Shown one piece after another: positions 1 to 8,475 of a stretch of 22,030 bases of DNA. The notes under the pieces are model-generated. The model worked only from the letters and a program-made list of their open reading frames with translations. It was not told the origin of the DNA and made no database searches. The stretch is from Chara braunii (lineage: Eukaryota > Streptophyta > Charophyceae > Charales > Characeae), in contig BFEA01000098.1 in assembly GCA_003427395.1 (NCBI GenBank), positions 1,580,669-1,602,698 of the forward strand, in the 5' to 3' direction. Position 1 is the first letter of the stretch. Every line of letters starts with the position of its first letter. Position numbers and translations under genes: made by a program.

Positions 1-20
1 GGGGGGGGGGGGGGGGGGGG
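1..20. repeat. Poly-G run at the window edge
   Basis: Twenty consecutive G residues begin the window and end abruptly at ordinary sequence. It may be a genuine homopolymer or an assembly or sequencing artefact at a contig edge; the sequence alone cannot decide. Confidence 0.9.
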
Positions 21-211
21 TCAGTGCTGGCCATAGACACTGCTGTAATTGGATGGGGGCGGGGGAAGTAGATGGGAGGGGCAGATACTGGCAAAATGCG
101 GTCTTTGTGTTAGCCAGCCTCCCCTACTGGTGACCCTGACCTACTTACCCCCTGACCACCGCTGATTACGGCAGCGGGGAACAACATCCATCCCCTTGAT
201 TGTGAGACGTC

Positions 212-395
212 GCTATGCTTGCAGGGGTCCCCTGTATAGGCTTAGGAGTAGTAGGTAGTTAGGCAGTGAGAGGTGAAATTGAGAGAAGAATATAGCTTAG
301 TAGTGGGTAAGTAGGTAGTGAGAGGTAGAAAGCTATGCTTGCAGGGGTCCCCTGTATAGCCTTAGGACTAGTGGTAGGTAGTGAAAGAAAGATAT
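212..395. repeat. 120-bp direct duplication with a CAGGGG/CCCCTG palindrome
   Basis: The segment beginning at 212 recurs at 332, an offset of 120 bp, with about 36 nearly identical bases at the head of each copy. Each head contains CAGGGG-T-CCCCTG, a near-perfect palindrome around a single T. The rest of each unit is built from shorter variants of GTAGGTAGTGAGAGGT. The second copy fades after about 395. No coding potential was seen. Confidence 0.75.
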
Positions 396-602
396 GTTCC
401 ATGACAAGGCAGAACACCAGTTAGAAAATATGTGAGGTGAAATATATATATATGGCTGTACCTCGATGAGGAGAAGGCAGCTTTATAAGAAAAGAAAAGA
501 AAAAAGAAAAAAAAGGAAAACAAAAAAACGTAAGGGCCTCCCTGCACTACTCCATCACTCGTGGCGATTTGCGAACCATGTGCCTGACGCTACACCGGCA
601 GG

Positions 603-750
603 GTAAGTGATGAGCAACGCTGAGGCGCTTCGGTTGCAACTCCCCCCGGAGTGAGTGATGTGCAGTGCTGAGCGCTGAACTCACCTTGCGGTGGTCCACA
701 CCCATGCGGCGGGGTGAGTGATGTGCCGCATTGAGTGTTGAACTCACCTC
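603..750. repeat. Short tandem repeat with conserved hairpin arms
   Basis: Units beginning GTRAGTGATG start at 603, 651 and 714; the last two are 63 bp apart. In the second unit GTGAGT (651-656) can pair with ACTCAC (679-684). In the third GGTGAGT (713-719) can pair with ACTCACC (742-748). The hairpin arms are kept while the centre differs. The minus-strand open frame across this block (547-957) is built from the repeat and is not convincing as a protein. Confidence 0.6.
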
Positions 751-1009
751 ACCAGTGCATGGTTTGCCATACCATCCAAAATCATGCTGCTTTGGGGCTG
801 AGTGAGTGTCCAAACCACACCTCGTGAGTCGGGACTCCCTCCCCCCCCCCACTCCTCCCCCCCTTGAAAGGCTAAGAGGAACCATCACACCACAACAGGC
901 GCATTGCAGGCGGGGGAACCTGTTTAGGGGTGAGCACTCTGCCGGATATTCTTTCACCCATTTTCACTTCCGAGACCATATTGAAATCGTTGTATGGTAC
1001 AAACTTTCC

Positions 1010-1740
1010 CTGTGAAATCCCCAATAAGGTTTAGGTAACTTACCCCTCAAATACAGAATGACATCAAAGAATGTCAGGTTTGGCAAGAAGACTACCCAAG
1101 AGGCAAACAGGATAAACTACATGTAGTGGAAGAAATAGGAACGCTTGCACTGGGAGCTAGCCTGAAACAGATAAGAATATTGGTGGAGCCTACCAGGAGT
1201 CACGTTGTGTCCTTTAAACTCTAGGCTAAAGGGGACCCCATAGTATAACTGAAACTTGACCTATAGGCATGCATTTGGCGAGAGAGACGAAGTGACCATA
1301 AAGATGTTAACTTAGCAGTTTATTCTCCGCAATTGGTTTATACCCTGTTCGCCTCGGGAAGGAGACCATTGGAAGTTGCAATTGAACGATGGGCACACTT
1401 GCTCGACATTCATGCGGTTGAGATAAGGAACAAACTTTTGAGTTATTGGGAACAACTTAGAAGATCACCCTGCATTGTCTTTCATTCGTAGCAAACTATG
1501 AGTTTGTTGGGAGGTTCATTATCACATTTATCAAAAACTTCAAGTTCTGACTGTGTAGCACTGTCGTACCAAATACCCTTAGGCGTGTGTTTTGCAAGTC
1601 ATGTTGGTGCGGCCTCGTCTGAAGTTGACGGCGCGCTCGCGAGTGAGAGTTAAGCCCTCGCACGGGTGAGCGGCGCGTGTGGGGTATTGACGGCGAGGCA
1701 CAACCATACGCGGCTTGACGGGACGTGCAGCCCCTAGTCC
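1010..1740. other. No recognisable feature
   Basis: Mixed-composition sequence with no open frame of interest. The end (about 1610-1740) is GC-rich with several GGCG/CGCG words. It is followed by a T-rich stretch at about 1745-1812 similar in composition to the one at 2655-2725, so both may be spacers of one repeat family. Confidence 0.5.
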
Positions 1741-2144
1741 CCTGATTTTTATTCCCTCACGTTTATATTTATTTATTATTTTTTTCTACTTTTATTTTTA
1801 CAAATATCTTTGACCCGGTGACCGGCGGTTCCGAGACCAACATCGGACCCCATGGGCCTGGCTTGGCTTCTCCCTTGCCAGACACGGGTGGCCGTTATGG
1901 CAGTCAAGGACCTTGATCACGCCTCTCTTTCAGTGGGGCCGTTCAGGGTTCCGGCGTGTTCTGGATGCTGGCGAAATTCCTCTATCCGCCCATCTTCAAA
2001 CTCGGACCAGGGAGTTCAACGTGCATGCGAGCCGGTGGGTAATTAGCCCACGAGGCAAAAAGAAACATGGGTGGCGAGGGTCACTGCAGACGCACCGTCC
2101 GCGGGCCACGATCTGGTGTGAGAGGTTTGAGTAAAAAGAGGCAT

Positions 2145-2592
2145 GTGGGACCAGCACCTAAGGACCTAGCTCCGACTGGTACACTCGCAGACTATGTGAA
2201 ACAGGTCTGTGGGACCAGCAATTGAGGACCTAGCTCAGACTGGTACACCTACGGACTGTGTGAAACAAGCCTATGGGACCACGGCCTGAGGTCCTATCTC
2301 AGACTAGTACACTCACGGACTGTGTGAAACAGGCTTGTGGGACTAACACCTGAGGATCTAGCTCAGATTGATACACCCGTGGACTGTGTGAAACAGGTCT
2401 GTGGGACCAGCACATGAGGGCCTAGCTTAGACTGGTACACTCGCGGACTCAGGAAAATAGGCATATGGGAACAGCCGCCAGCGGGCCTAGCTCAGTTCGT
2501 ACACCCGTGAACTGCTGAAAACAAGCTTGTAAAACCAGCACCGGCGGGCATAGCTCAGATTGGAATAGCTGAACTGTGGAAATACAGATCCA
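2145..2592. repeat. Seven-unit 64-bp tandem array with tRNA D-arm-like motif
   Basis: Units start at 2145, 2209, 2273, 2337, 2401, 2465 and 2529, so the period is 64 bp throughout, with only a compensated one-base slip in unit 6. Units differ by many substitutions, so the array is old. Each unit carries a close relative of TAGCTCAGACTGGTACAC, which fits the tRNA D-arm/box A pattern (TRGC-NN-AG-N-GG). The motif starts at 2167, 2231, 2295, 2359, 2423, 2488 and 2551. In several units ACCAG plus CTGAG can pair with CTCAG plus CTGGT around a GACCTAG-like loop. A second small hairpin, CTGT/ACAG, follows in units 3 and 4. Box B is missing from units 1-6. Either tRNA-derived tandem DNA or a structured satellite would fit. 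Confidence 0.85.
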
Positions 2593-2613
2593 AGTTCGAA
2601 ATCAAATATTATT
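2544..2613 (+). other. Degenerate tRNA-like segment ending the 64-bp array
   Basis: In the last array unit TAGCTCAGATTGG (2551-2563) is an excellent box A. AGTTCGAAATC (2593-2603) keeps the GTTCGA core of box B. Their 42-base separation is close to that in a standard tRNA. The acceptor (2544-2550 against 2607-2613) and T-stem do not pair, and the anticodon arm is irregular, so this is not a working tRNA. A tRNA-derived relic, such as a SINE head or tRNA pseudogene, is the best reading; chance similarity cannot be excluded. Confidence 0.35.
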
Positions 2614-3240
2614 GGATGGACAGGCTAAGATTAGTTCGAACAATTTGTCCCACCTATATTTTCCTTATTTATTTTACTTTCGTTTTATTTTTAATTATTT
2701 TTATTGTTTGATTTTTTACTCTTTTGTAAATGTTTGTCGTAATTTCCTATATAATGAATCATACGCTTGGGTCTGGGTGGATTCATCCGTACCTGGAAAG
2801 GGCAACAACCGACGTGAGACGCAAAGTTGTCGGAGAGTACATCTGCTTAGCTCGACGGTCATGGGGCAGAATCGTTTCTTTGTGTACGCTGAAAGTTTGT
2901 CGGGCTGTTGGGTGGACCGAGTAGTGTTAGTAAGAGATCTGAGGTCGAAGGCGAGGGGGAAGAGTTTATGAAGAAAAGAAGGAGGTGACGGCAAAACGAA
3001 AATGAAGAAAGAAATGGCATGGCGGACTATGAGACTCACATCCCGCCCGTTTCTTAACGAAACTGGGCAAGGGAGGAGTCGAAATACAGGTTTTTCTTGT
3101 AGGTGAATCTGATGTTGCAGTCGATTTGCTCGATGGTGTAGTGTATGGGGAGTTAGAGAAGAAAAGCGTGTCGGGGTAGAGCCGAGATGAAAAGAAAAAA
3201 AAAGACTAAGAGAAAGAAGGTTGTAACTCGTTCATTTCCC
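2600..3240. other. Overlapping open frames on both strands, coding status unclear
   Basis: A T-rich block (2655-2725) is followed by sequence open on both strands. On the minus strand, 2716-3231 has 171 codons without a stop but no ATG near its start. It is rich in S, L and F where the strand is pyrimidine-rich and more mixed towards its end. On the plus strand, 2576-2968 is open for 131 codons. Neither was recognised. Composition explains part of the openness, so neither is called a gene. Confidence 0.2.
3033..3176 (+). pseudogene. Short protein-like open segment, unrecognised
   Basis: This stop-to-stop segment of 48 codons contains GVEIQVFLVGESDVAVDLL. Its alternating hydrophobic pattern looks like folded protein rather than random translation. 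It has no start codon and is cut by stops on both sides. Other protein-like pieces lie in other frames further along the same strand, notably 3455-3685. A decayed transposon or gene remnant is one explanation; the family was not identified and the call is weak. Confidence 0.2.
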
Positions 3241-3454
3241 AGCAGGTTTGAGCGAAAAAAAATGCTAAATGAAGGTTTTCAAGCGCTCTGGGTCAAATGG
3301 CTGGACTAGTTTTTGGATTCGGGTGCCGGTTTCACGTTATAAGGTAAAAACGTTGCGCGAAGGAGGTAGTGGAGTATGAACAGGAGAAGGAAGGGTTATG
3401 GAGATGATACACTCATCCTCGATGAAATCGAGAGGGAGGAGGTAGGTTGAGGTC

Positions 3455-3685
3455 TTGCCCCACTGCGAATTAGATTGTAGAATTAGATTTAGCACTGGGT
3501 TGGTAGTTTTGTTGCCTCGACAGTTAGGGGTTACGCTAACGAAAGGTGAAGTTGGCAGTGTATCTTTCCGTGTTATAGCGGAAGATTCATTCTTATTTGG
3601 CACATTGGTGACAGGTGGTCGAATTGTTGTTCGTGGTCGCGGAGATCGAGTTCATTGTGTTACTCGTCATCTAGCTCATCGATGA
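3455..3685 (+). pseudogene. Possible beta-rich open segment, unrecognised
   Basis: The frame runs about 76 codons to TGA and includes VTLTKGEVGSVSFRVIAEDS followed by a G/R/V-rich stretch. The pattern is plausible for beta strands but no family motif was recognised, and there is no convincing start. The opposite strand is also open for much of this span (3337-3603), which lowers confidence. It lies downstream of other broken open pieces on the same strand and is best treated as a possible coding relic. Confidence 0.2.
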
Positions 3686-3809
3686 TATCTTCATCTGGTA
3701 GTCGCGCACCCCTCCTCATAGTCATTGCCACCGCCTCGTCGTCATAATCAACGAAGTGTTGATCATCGTCTTCCTCATATTCCATGTTGGTCGCATTTTT
3801 CGTCATCAT
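3573..3809 (-). pseudogene. Decayed, very acidic reading frame
   Basis: ATG at 3809 opens 49 codons to a TAA at 3660-3662. The same frame then continues 28 codons to TAA at 3573-3575. About 37% of the first 49 residues are Asp or Glu, with runs such as EYEEDDDQHFVDYDDE and PDEDIIDELDDE. The part after the stop is also hydrophilic and protein-like (ELDLRDHEQQFDHL). Upstream, similar segments lie in other frames: 3778-3891 (with ENRNYLEKLLHDDEKCDQ) and about 3842-3934 (D/G/H/N/R-rich). This suggests a coding region broken by frameshifts and one stop. It has the same orientation as the tRNA-Asp-primed LTR junction at 5330-5350 and lies about 1.5 kb inside it, so a decayed gag-like region is possible. 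No zinc knuckle or protease was found to support that. A spliced acidic exon is the alternative. Confidence 0.3.
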
Positions 3810-4015
3810 GCAACAATTTTTCTAAATAATTGCGATTCTCATGCTTGTTCTGATTGTCGTGCTCTACCCCGCTCACTATTGCGATTCCGGTTTAACTTAT
3901 GCCCGTGTTGCTTACCGTGATCGTCCCCATCTCACTGCTACTCCTGGCTTACTACGAACGATCCCGGTCGTGAAAACGATCAGGTACATTCATACACTGA
4001 GGTTGCGGCTGTCGC

Positions 4016-4075
<60 letters not shown>
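4016..4075. repeat. (GATA)n microsatellite
   Basis: About fifteen uninterrupted GATA units. The minus strand reads as a Ser/Tyr/Leu/Ile repeat in open frames, which is an artefact of the microsatellite. Confidence 0.95.
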
Positions 4076-4120
4076 GGAGAGAGAGAGAGAGAGGGAGAGG
4101 GGGGTAGGGGGGTAGGGGGG
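4076..4120 (+). repeat. (GA)n followed by a G-quadruplex-capable G6TA block
   Basis: The GATA tract passes into (GA)n and then GGG-AGA-GGGGGG-TA-GGGGGG-TA-GGGGGG (4093-4120). Four G runs with 2-3-base loops meet the usual G-quadruplex rule on the plus strand. The spacing does not match plant telomere repeats. Confidence 0.8.
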
Positions 4121-4231
4121 TTTGTGCATATAAAGAAGACTGGTAGGACCTCGATAGGATAGGGGATCCGTGCTTACCTGACTGGGGCGACTACGCGAAT
4201 TTGAAGGCCCAACCACCGTGCAGATACGGCG

Positions 4232-4486
4232 ATGCAACTTTTGGTGATCCAGAGGACGTCTCAGCTTCAGCAAGAGTCGTTGCTCGACAACATTGTTCGC
4301 ATAGCTTGTGTCCGTAAGGCTGTTAGCTGCAGTGTGGTTGTTCCCCCCTCTCAACTAGTGAACGATAAGGGAGCCCCTGCAAAACCTCCAATGGAAAACA
4401 CCCAACGACAAACATTTGTTTTCGAATTAGCCCATTCATGCAAAGTCTGTGTCCTCTGTGGAAGACAATTCATATATGCACCTTGA
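4232..4486 (+). CDS. Small unrecognised open frame with Cys-rich end
   Basis: The ATG at 4232 opens 84 codons to TGA. Composition is not strongly biased. The end reads CKVCVLCGRQFIYAP, with Cys spacing reminiscent of the start of a zinc finger, but no downstream His or Cys pair completes one before the stop. No homologous family was recognised and no neighbouring exon could be assigned. This may well be a chance frame. Confidence 0.15.
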   Translation: MQLLVIQRTSQLQQESLLDNIVRIACVRKAVSCSVVVPPSQLVNDKGAPAKPPMENTQRQTFVFELAHSCKVCVLCGRQFIYAP

Positions 4487-4489
4487 ACC

Positions 4490-5200
4490 ATACATAAAAC
4501 AAGGTACAGGAAAACGCACATATAACACAACCATATAAGAACCCTCATAAAAAAAAAATATGTACGTATATATTATACCCACTTCAAAACACGAGCCTCT
4601 CTTCGGGTTAGTCAAACTATTAGCAAGGTAATCACTAATTATTAAACTTTACCAATAGTTAGCCAGACAATCCTCAAATGACTCAACTCATCGTCAACTC
4701 ACACCGTCGGGGGGCCTAGGTACAATATTCGTCATAGTATCTATCGTATCTAGACTGAGATTTATCTCAAGGAAATACTTTTGCAACCAAACTTCTTACT
4801 TCGCACTCCTTAATCGACCCCTCATAGTCTCTTCTAAAGCGACAGTCTATTGACAAGAGGGGAACGTCTCAACTTAACGTTTTCACATCCCGATGCAAAC
4901 TTACCACATAGCTCACGTAATAAGTCACTAACCTTGTAGCTTTAACCGCTATCAACTGAACTTGCTTTGATAGTGGACATACCTCATAATGCGTACTCTG
5001 CCTCAACTCAACCTAGGCCGCATCATACGTGCCACGTATTGCCCAATCACTCAAAAATCCTCAGGCTAGCAAAGTGTTCCCCAAACCAGCTGCTACACGT
5101 GTCCAAGTACGTAGGCGTACAGCTCGACATTTCCTCCCTCAAGCAAGGCGCGCGTACGCTTATAATCAGCACCTAACACTTTGACCACAACCTTAAAACA
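4490..5200. other. No recognisable feature
   Basis: AT-rich at first (A runs near 4547-4557), then mixed sequence with no supported gene, inverted repeat or tandem repeat. In the minus orientation it would lie in the interior of the retroelement whose primer-binding site is at 5330-5347. Confidence 0.4.
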
Positions 5201-5329
5201 TTCCCAACGATGGCAAGAGTACTAAGTTATCGACCATGTACGTTCAAAGAAGGTCTCTCGTTTTTGCCTAGTTTTCACAATCACATACCCGGATGTCGTT
5301 CCACCAGGGACAATGGTAGGCAGCCGTCA

Positions 5330-5347
5330 TCCCCGGCAACGGCGCCA
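5330..5347 (-). mobile_element. LTR-retrotransposon primer-binding site, tRNA-Asp type
   Basis: On the minus strand this reads TGGCGCCGTTGCCGGGGA, the exact complement of the 3' end of plant tRNA-Asp including CCA (from memory of plant tRNA-Asp). Such sites prime minus-strand DNA synthesis in several plant Ty3/gypsy lineages. Two bases upstream (minus sense) the sequence ends ...CGACA, as expected for an LTR terminus ending in CA. So the 5' LTR lies at higher coordinates from 5350 and the element interior at lower coordinates. No gag or pol domain is recognisable there, so the copy is decayed, non-autonomous or truncated. Confidence 0.75.
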
Positions 5348-5349
5348 CC

Positions 5350-7048
5350 TGTCGGGCGCATCGGTCCGGCACCGCACGCGACACCGCGGGACCCTCTCGG
5401 TCGCGTCACGCAGGAGTTGGATCAACCTCGTCACGAACACACAAATGAAACTTTCTTAGGCCGCTCCGGCCCAGTGCGCCAGCCATACCTCTCGCGAGCC
5501 CCTATGACAGGATAGGGCCTACGCGAGGCACAACTTACCTCCACCTTTCGTGAGTTGTCACCTCCCTTCGCTGGGCGTATCCCCGCCGAGCTACCATTCC
5601 ACAGTACGAAAGTTACTCGGTTGCAATCGCAGAGGTGGACCAGCCGAGGGCGTTTCTCGTTCGCTGTAGCATAGGGGGTACGAGCGGTAATACGTCTGTC
5701 GGACCCGTACGCGAACCGACATCTGGGGGGGTTCAAGTCCCAAGCGTGGCTCGTCGTCGGTCGACTAGCACGCATCCCACACACCACACGCACACCACTT
5801 TACGAACACAAAAATAAAACACACACACACACGAAAACGACACAACACAGACAACGTGACAACGCTCCTAGCCCCTTGGTAACCAACCCATAACTTTCCA
5901 ATGCGGAAATCAAATGAGCGTCGTGCGCGAGACTTAATATAAAATCGCACGGACGCAGGGTGAACTCATATCGACTCACAATGCAAGCGTATGCAAGCAG
6001 TCGCAATCATGGCGTTCCATGTAGTACCCATACCCGCGCGGTCCTCGTTAATCTCAAGGGTCGCGTTCGACACTCAAGTGTCGGCTGACACGCGTCTTGA
6101 AGGTTAATCTCTCGACGCCGGACAACCGCCATGCGCGGTTGAAGACCACACACCCTCTTCTACACTCTGTGCATAGTGGGCGGTACACAGGTCCATACCT
6201 GTGGTGGCAGTCGCTTCTTACTGCCCCGGAGATGAGTCTCGCTCCGGGTCTGGGCGAAAGTTAAGTGGTTTGATTTTGACGGCTGCCACGCACTACAACG
6301 TCCAACCATACAAACTCTAAAAAGCAAGGGTAAAAAGGAAACTTCCCTTCCCTCTCGAGACATAATCCAGTCAACCCTTATTCACACTCACAGAAGACCT
6401 CTCAAATACTCAGGGCACTTATAAATTTGTAAGGGTTGATTATTTAGGACGATCACTTCTCACAGTCACAGTGAGACTCCTCTCAGCCATATATGTATGA
6501 AATCGCAGGTAATCACAAACAGAATCTGAACCACAACCATACCTGCAATCACATCAAAGATTCAACCAGAAGTCCACGCACTACATGGGGAGTCCTCGCA
6601 CTCATACCCCTCGCTTTAGCCATCCAAGCCTCACTCATGCAACTCTTAAATAAATACTCAGTACTTTTGTTGGATGACCATTCAATAAAGTCCGGGTAAA
6701 AACACAACAAAACAATTCAAATCTCAAGGTTAAAGCCTTTAGGTTGAGTGGGATGGGTGAATTGGAGTTGAATCGTAAACCGACGAATCGACAACCGACC
6801 CGTTATCAGTGATAACAGAAGATGATCCTCGTACGATCAAGCTGAAACTAGTCCAAATCCTGAATCAAACGGTCAATATGACCTGTAACACAAGATAGGC
6901 CAATCCCCAGGCTAAACCTATGAGTCAATGGAGAATAACTCCCACACCATGATCTCACAAAAATCACTTTATTTAACTAAGCCCGAATCTACCTCTAAGC
7001 GAAGCCCGAGCAAAGGTAGACCTTGACATAATCTCCCCTGTTCAGGGT
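5350..7048 (-). mobile_element. Probable LTR and flank of the tRNA-Asp-type element; outer end undefined
   Basis: The LTR boundary begins at 5350 with TGTCGGGCGC on the plus strand, the reverse of a CA terminus. The opposite LTR end could not be placed: no matching second LTR or target-site duplication was found, so 7048 is only an outer limit. The block has no convincing reading frame. Within it lie a B-box-like word at 5730-5740, a short (AC)n at 5818-5832, and a TCTACCT/AGGTAGA inverted repeat at 6988-7020. The last lies just downstream (minus sense) of the second primer-binding site and could be a leader hairpin. Confidence 0.35.
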
Positions 7049-7066
7049 AGATCACCAGAATCGCCA
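7049..7066 (-). mobile_element. Second primer-binding site, tRNA-Arg-like and degenerate
   Basis: The minus strand reads TGGCGATTCTGGTGATCT. The first 14 bases match the tRNA-Arg-type site of plant Ogre/Tat-like elements (TGGCGACTCTGCTG, from memory) at 12 positions; the rest has drifted. The adjacent layout is the same as at 5330-5350: CCA, two bases, then TGTC as the LTR boundary at 7069. Orientation is again minus. This is a fair but not decisive match. Confidence 0.5.
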
Positions 7067-7082
7067 CCTGTCAAAATATAAT

Positions 7083-7450
7083 CTAACTCCTCTAAATCAA
7101 GAAAATTTCGGCAGCGCTTCCCGTAGGAAAAGTGTCTTTTTAAAATTTATATCAGCCCAAATATGAAAACAGAAATAGTCTTTGACTTTCCAACATCCAA
7201 TTTTGTCTAACCCCCTGAATTAGCAAAAATTTGGGCAGCACTCCCTTTAGAAAATAAGACTTTCCAGATTTTTACTAAGTCATATATAAACTTTAGACAA
7301 GTTGAACTTTGACAAGTCAACAATTGACTAACTCCTTGGATTTGTAGAAATTTCGGCAGCGCTTCCCGTAGGGAAAGTAGCTTGTCAAGATTTATATAAA
7401 GCCAAGTATAACAAAAGATCCCAAAAAATGCAAAAATCGATCTAAAAAAA
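7083..7450. repeat. Three ~122-bp repeats with a CGGCAGC core
   Basis: Copies begin with CTAACTCCT-like words at 7083, 7207 and 7328, giving periods of 124 and 121 bp. All share AAATTTSGGCAGC followed by RCTYCC. The minus-strand form GGGAAGCGCTGCCGAAATTT resembles a word I recall from plant Ty3/gypsy LTRs, which supports the LTR reading. Copy 2 is the most diverged. Confidence 0.75.
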
Positions 7451-7980
7451 AACTTAGCTAAAAAAAATACAGGAATTGAAACTAACTCTTATCGCTCTAG
7501 CACGAGGCGAGCCTCTAAAGCAACTACCTGTCAACCTGACACTCAAACCAAGTAGTAGCCTCACTCAGTCTCATGCAGGCTAAACCACAAAGGTAAGTAC
7601 TCTCGCCACCCCAAGTCAAACTTTGCAAACAATAGTTCGTAATCTCTCGATGATTTATTCCCTTATACCCAGCTCACATAGGGCATAAAGTCAAGTCGTC
7701 CAATCTTATGGAACTTGCCTAACTCAGCCATTGAGTATACACGAACAGGTTGCACAACTACTTCTCTCTTCCTTTTGGGCACATGACTAAGCCGTTCATC
7801 TTAGAACAAGGCTCAGCCGCCCCGAACTGTTTAATATCCAAATTATATATACCTCTCTGAGCTTGGTGTTCAAAGGCTGGACATAGGATTGAGCCGTTCA
7901 TCTTAGAACAAGGCCCAGCTTGCCCAGGGCTACCTTCAATTATACTCTTAGTTATACTCTCTTCATTTCATGATAAGCTA

Positions 7981-8020
7981 TAGCCAGACCGTTCAATCTT
8001 ATAGAACCCATGCCTGGCTA
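7981..8020. repeat. Hairpin 4 of the array
   Basis: Outer stem TAGCCAG (7981-7987) pairs perfectly with CTGGCTA (8014-8020). The inner stem GTTC (7991-7994) pairs with GAAC (8004-8007) around AATCTTATA. Spacers between inner and outer stems are 3 and 6 bases. Confidence 0.8.
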
Positions 8021-8335
8021 GCCTGTTCATAAATAGGATAATATAAAATATACCCAAAATTTAACCTTTTGGGTTTCAGCATGTGCGAGGCATTGGGCCA
8101 AACCGTCCAATCTTATGGAACACATCTGGTCATTTGCCAGGTTCGTTTCTCTCTGATCCACTGTGTGCGGCATGAGTCAAAAGTCGTCCAATCTTATGGA
8201 CATGCCCTATCCTCAGCGGGAATTACCCCCTCAAAACAAAATACGAAGGGGCTGAGTCGTCTAATCTTATGGACATGCTCAGACCTCTTCGACCAAAAAC
8301 AAAAGAAACAGAACAAACCCCAACCAAACATGGCA

Positions 8336-8369
8336 ACCAAACCCACCAATCTTATGGTACAGGTTTGGT
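8336..8369. repeat. Hairpin 8 of the array, inner-stem variant
   Basis: Outer stem ACCAAACC (8336-8343) pairs perfectly with GGTTTGGT (8362-8369). The inner stem is ACC (8345-8347) with GGT (8356-8358), a double change from the usual TCC/GGA that keeps pairing. The loop AATCTTAT is at 8348-8355. Spacers are 1 and 3 bases, as in hairpins 9 and 10. Confidence 0.85.
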
Positions 8370-8413
8370 CCCTGAAAAGTCAGTCACATTCAAACCCTCA
8401 CAATTCAAAGCAA

Positions 8414-8445
8414 TCAGACCGTCCAATCTTATGGAACTGGTCTGA
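8414..8445. repeat. Hairpin 9 of the array
   Basis: TCAGACC (8414-8420) pairs perfectly with GGTCTGA (8439-8445). The inner stem is TCC/GGA with loop AATCTTAT at 8425-8432. Spacers are 1 and 3 bases. Confidence 0.85.
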
Positions 8446-8475
8446 CTCTCCATGCAATTCAAAAATAAACACAGC

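Noticed and set aside
2141-2155. Minus-strand GTCCCACATGC resembling the plant snRNA upstream element
   Set aside because: It is part of the 64-bp repeat, other units lack it, and no snRNA follows.
3310-3330. FLDSGAG, resembling a retropepsin active-site motif, plus strand
   Set aside because: It lies in an 11-codon stretch between two stops with no flanking protease sequence; chance is likely.
5667-5740. Box A-like TAGCATAGGGG and box B-like GGTTCAAGTCC
   Set aside because: The 63-bp spacing is too long for a standard tRNA, acceptor and T stems pair poorly, and it lies within a presumed LTR.
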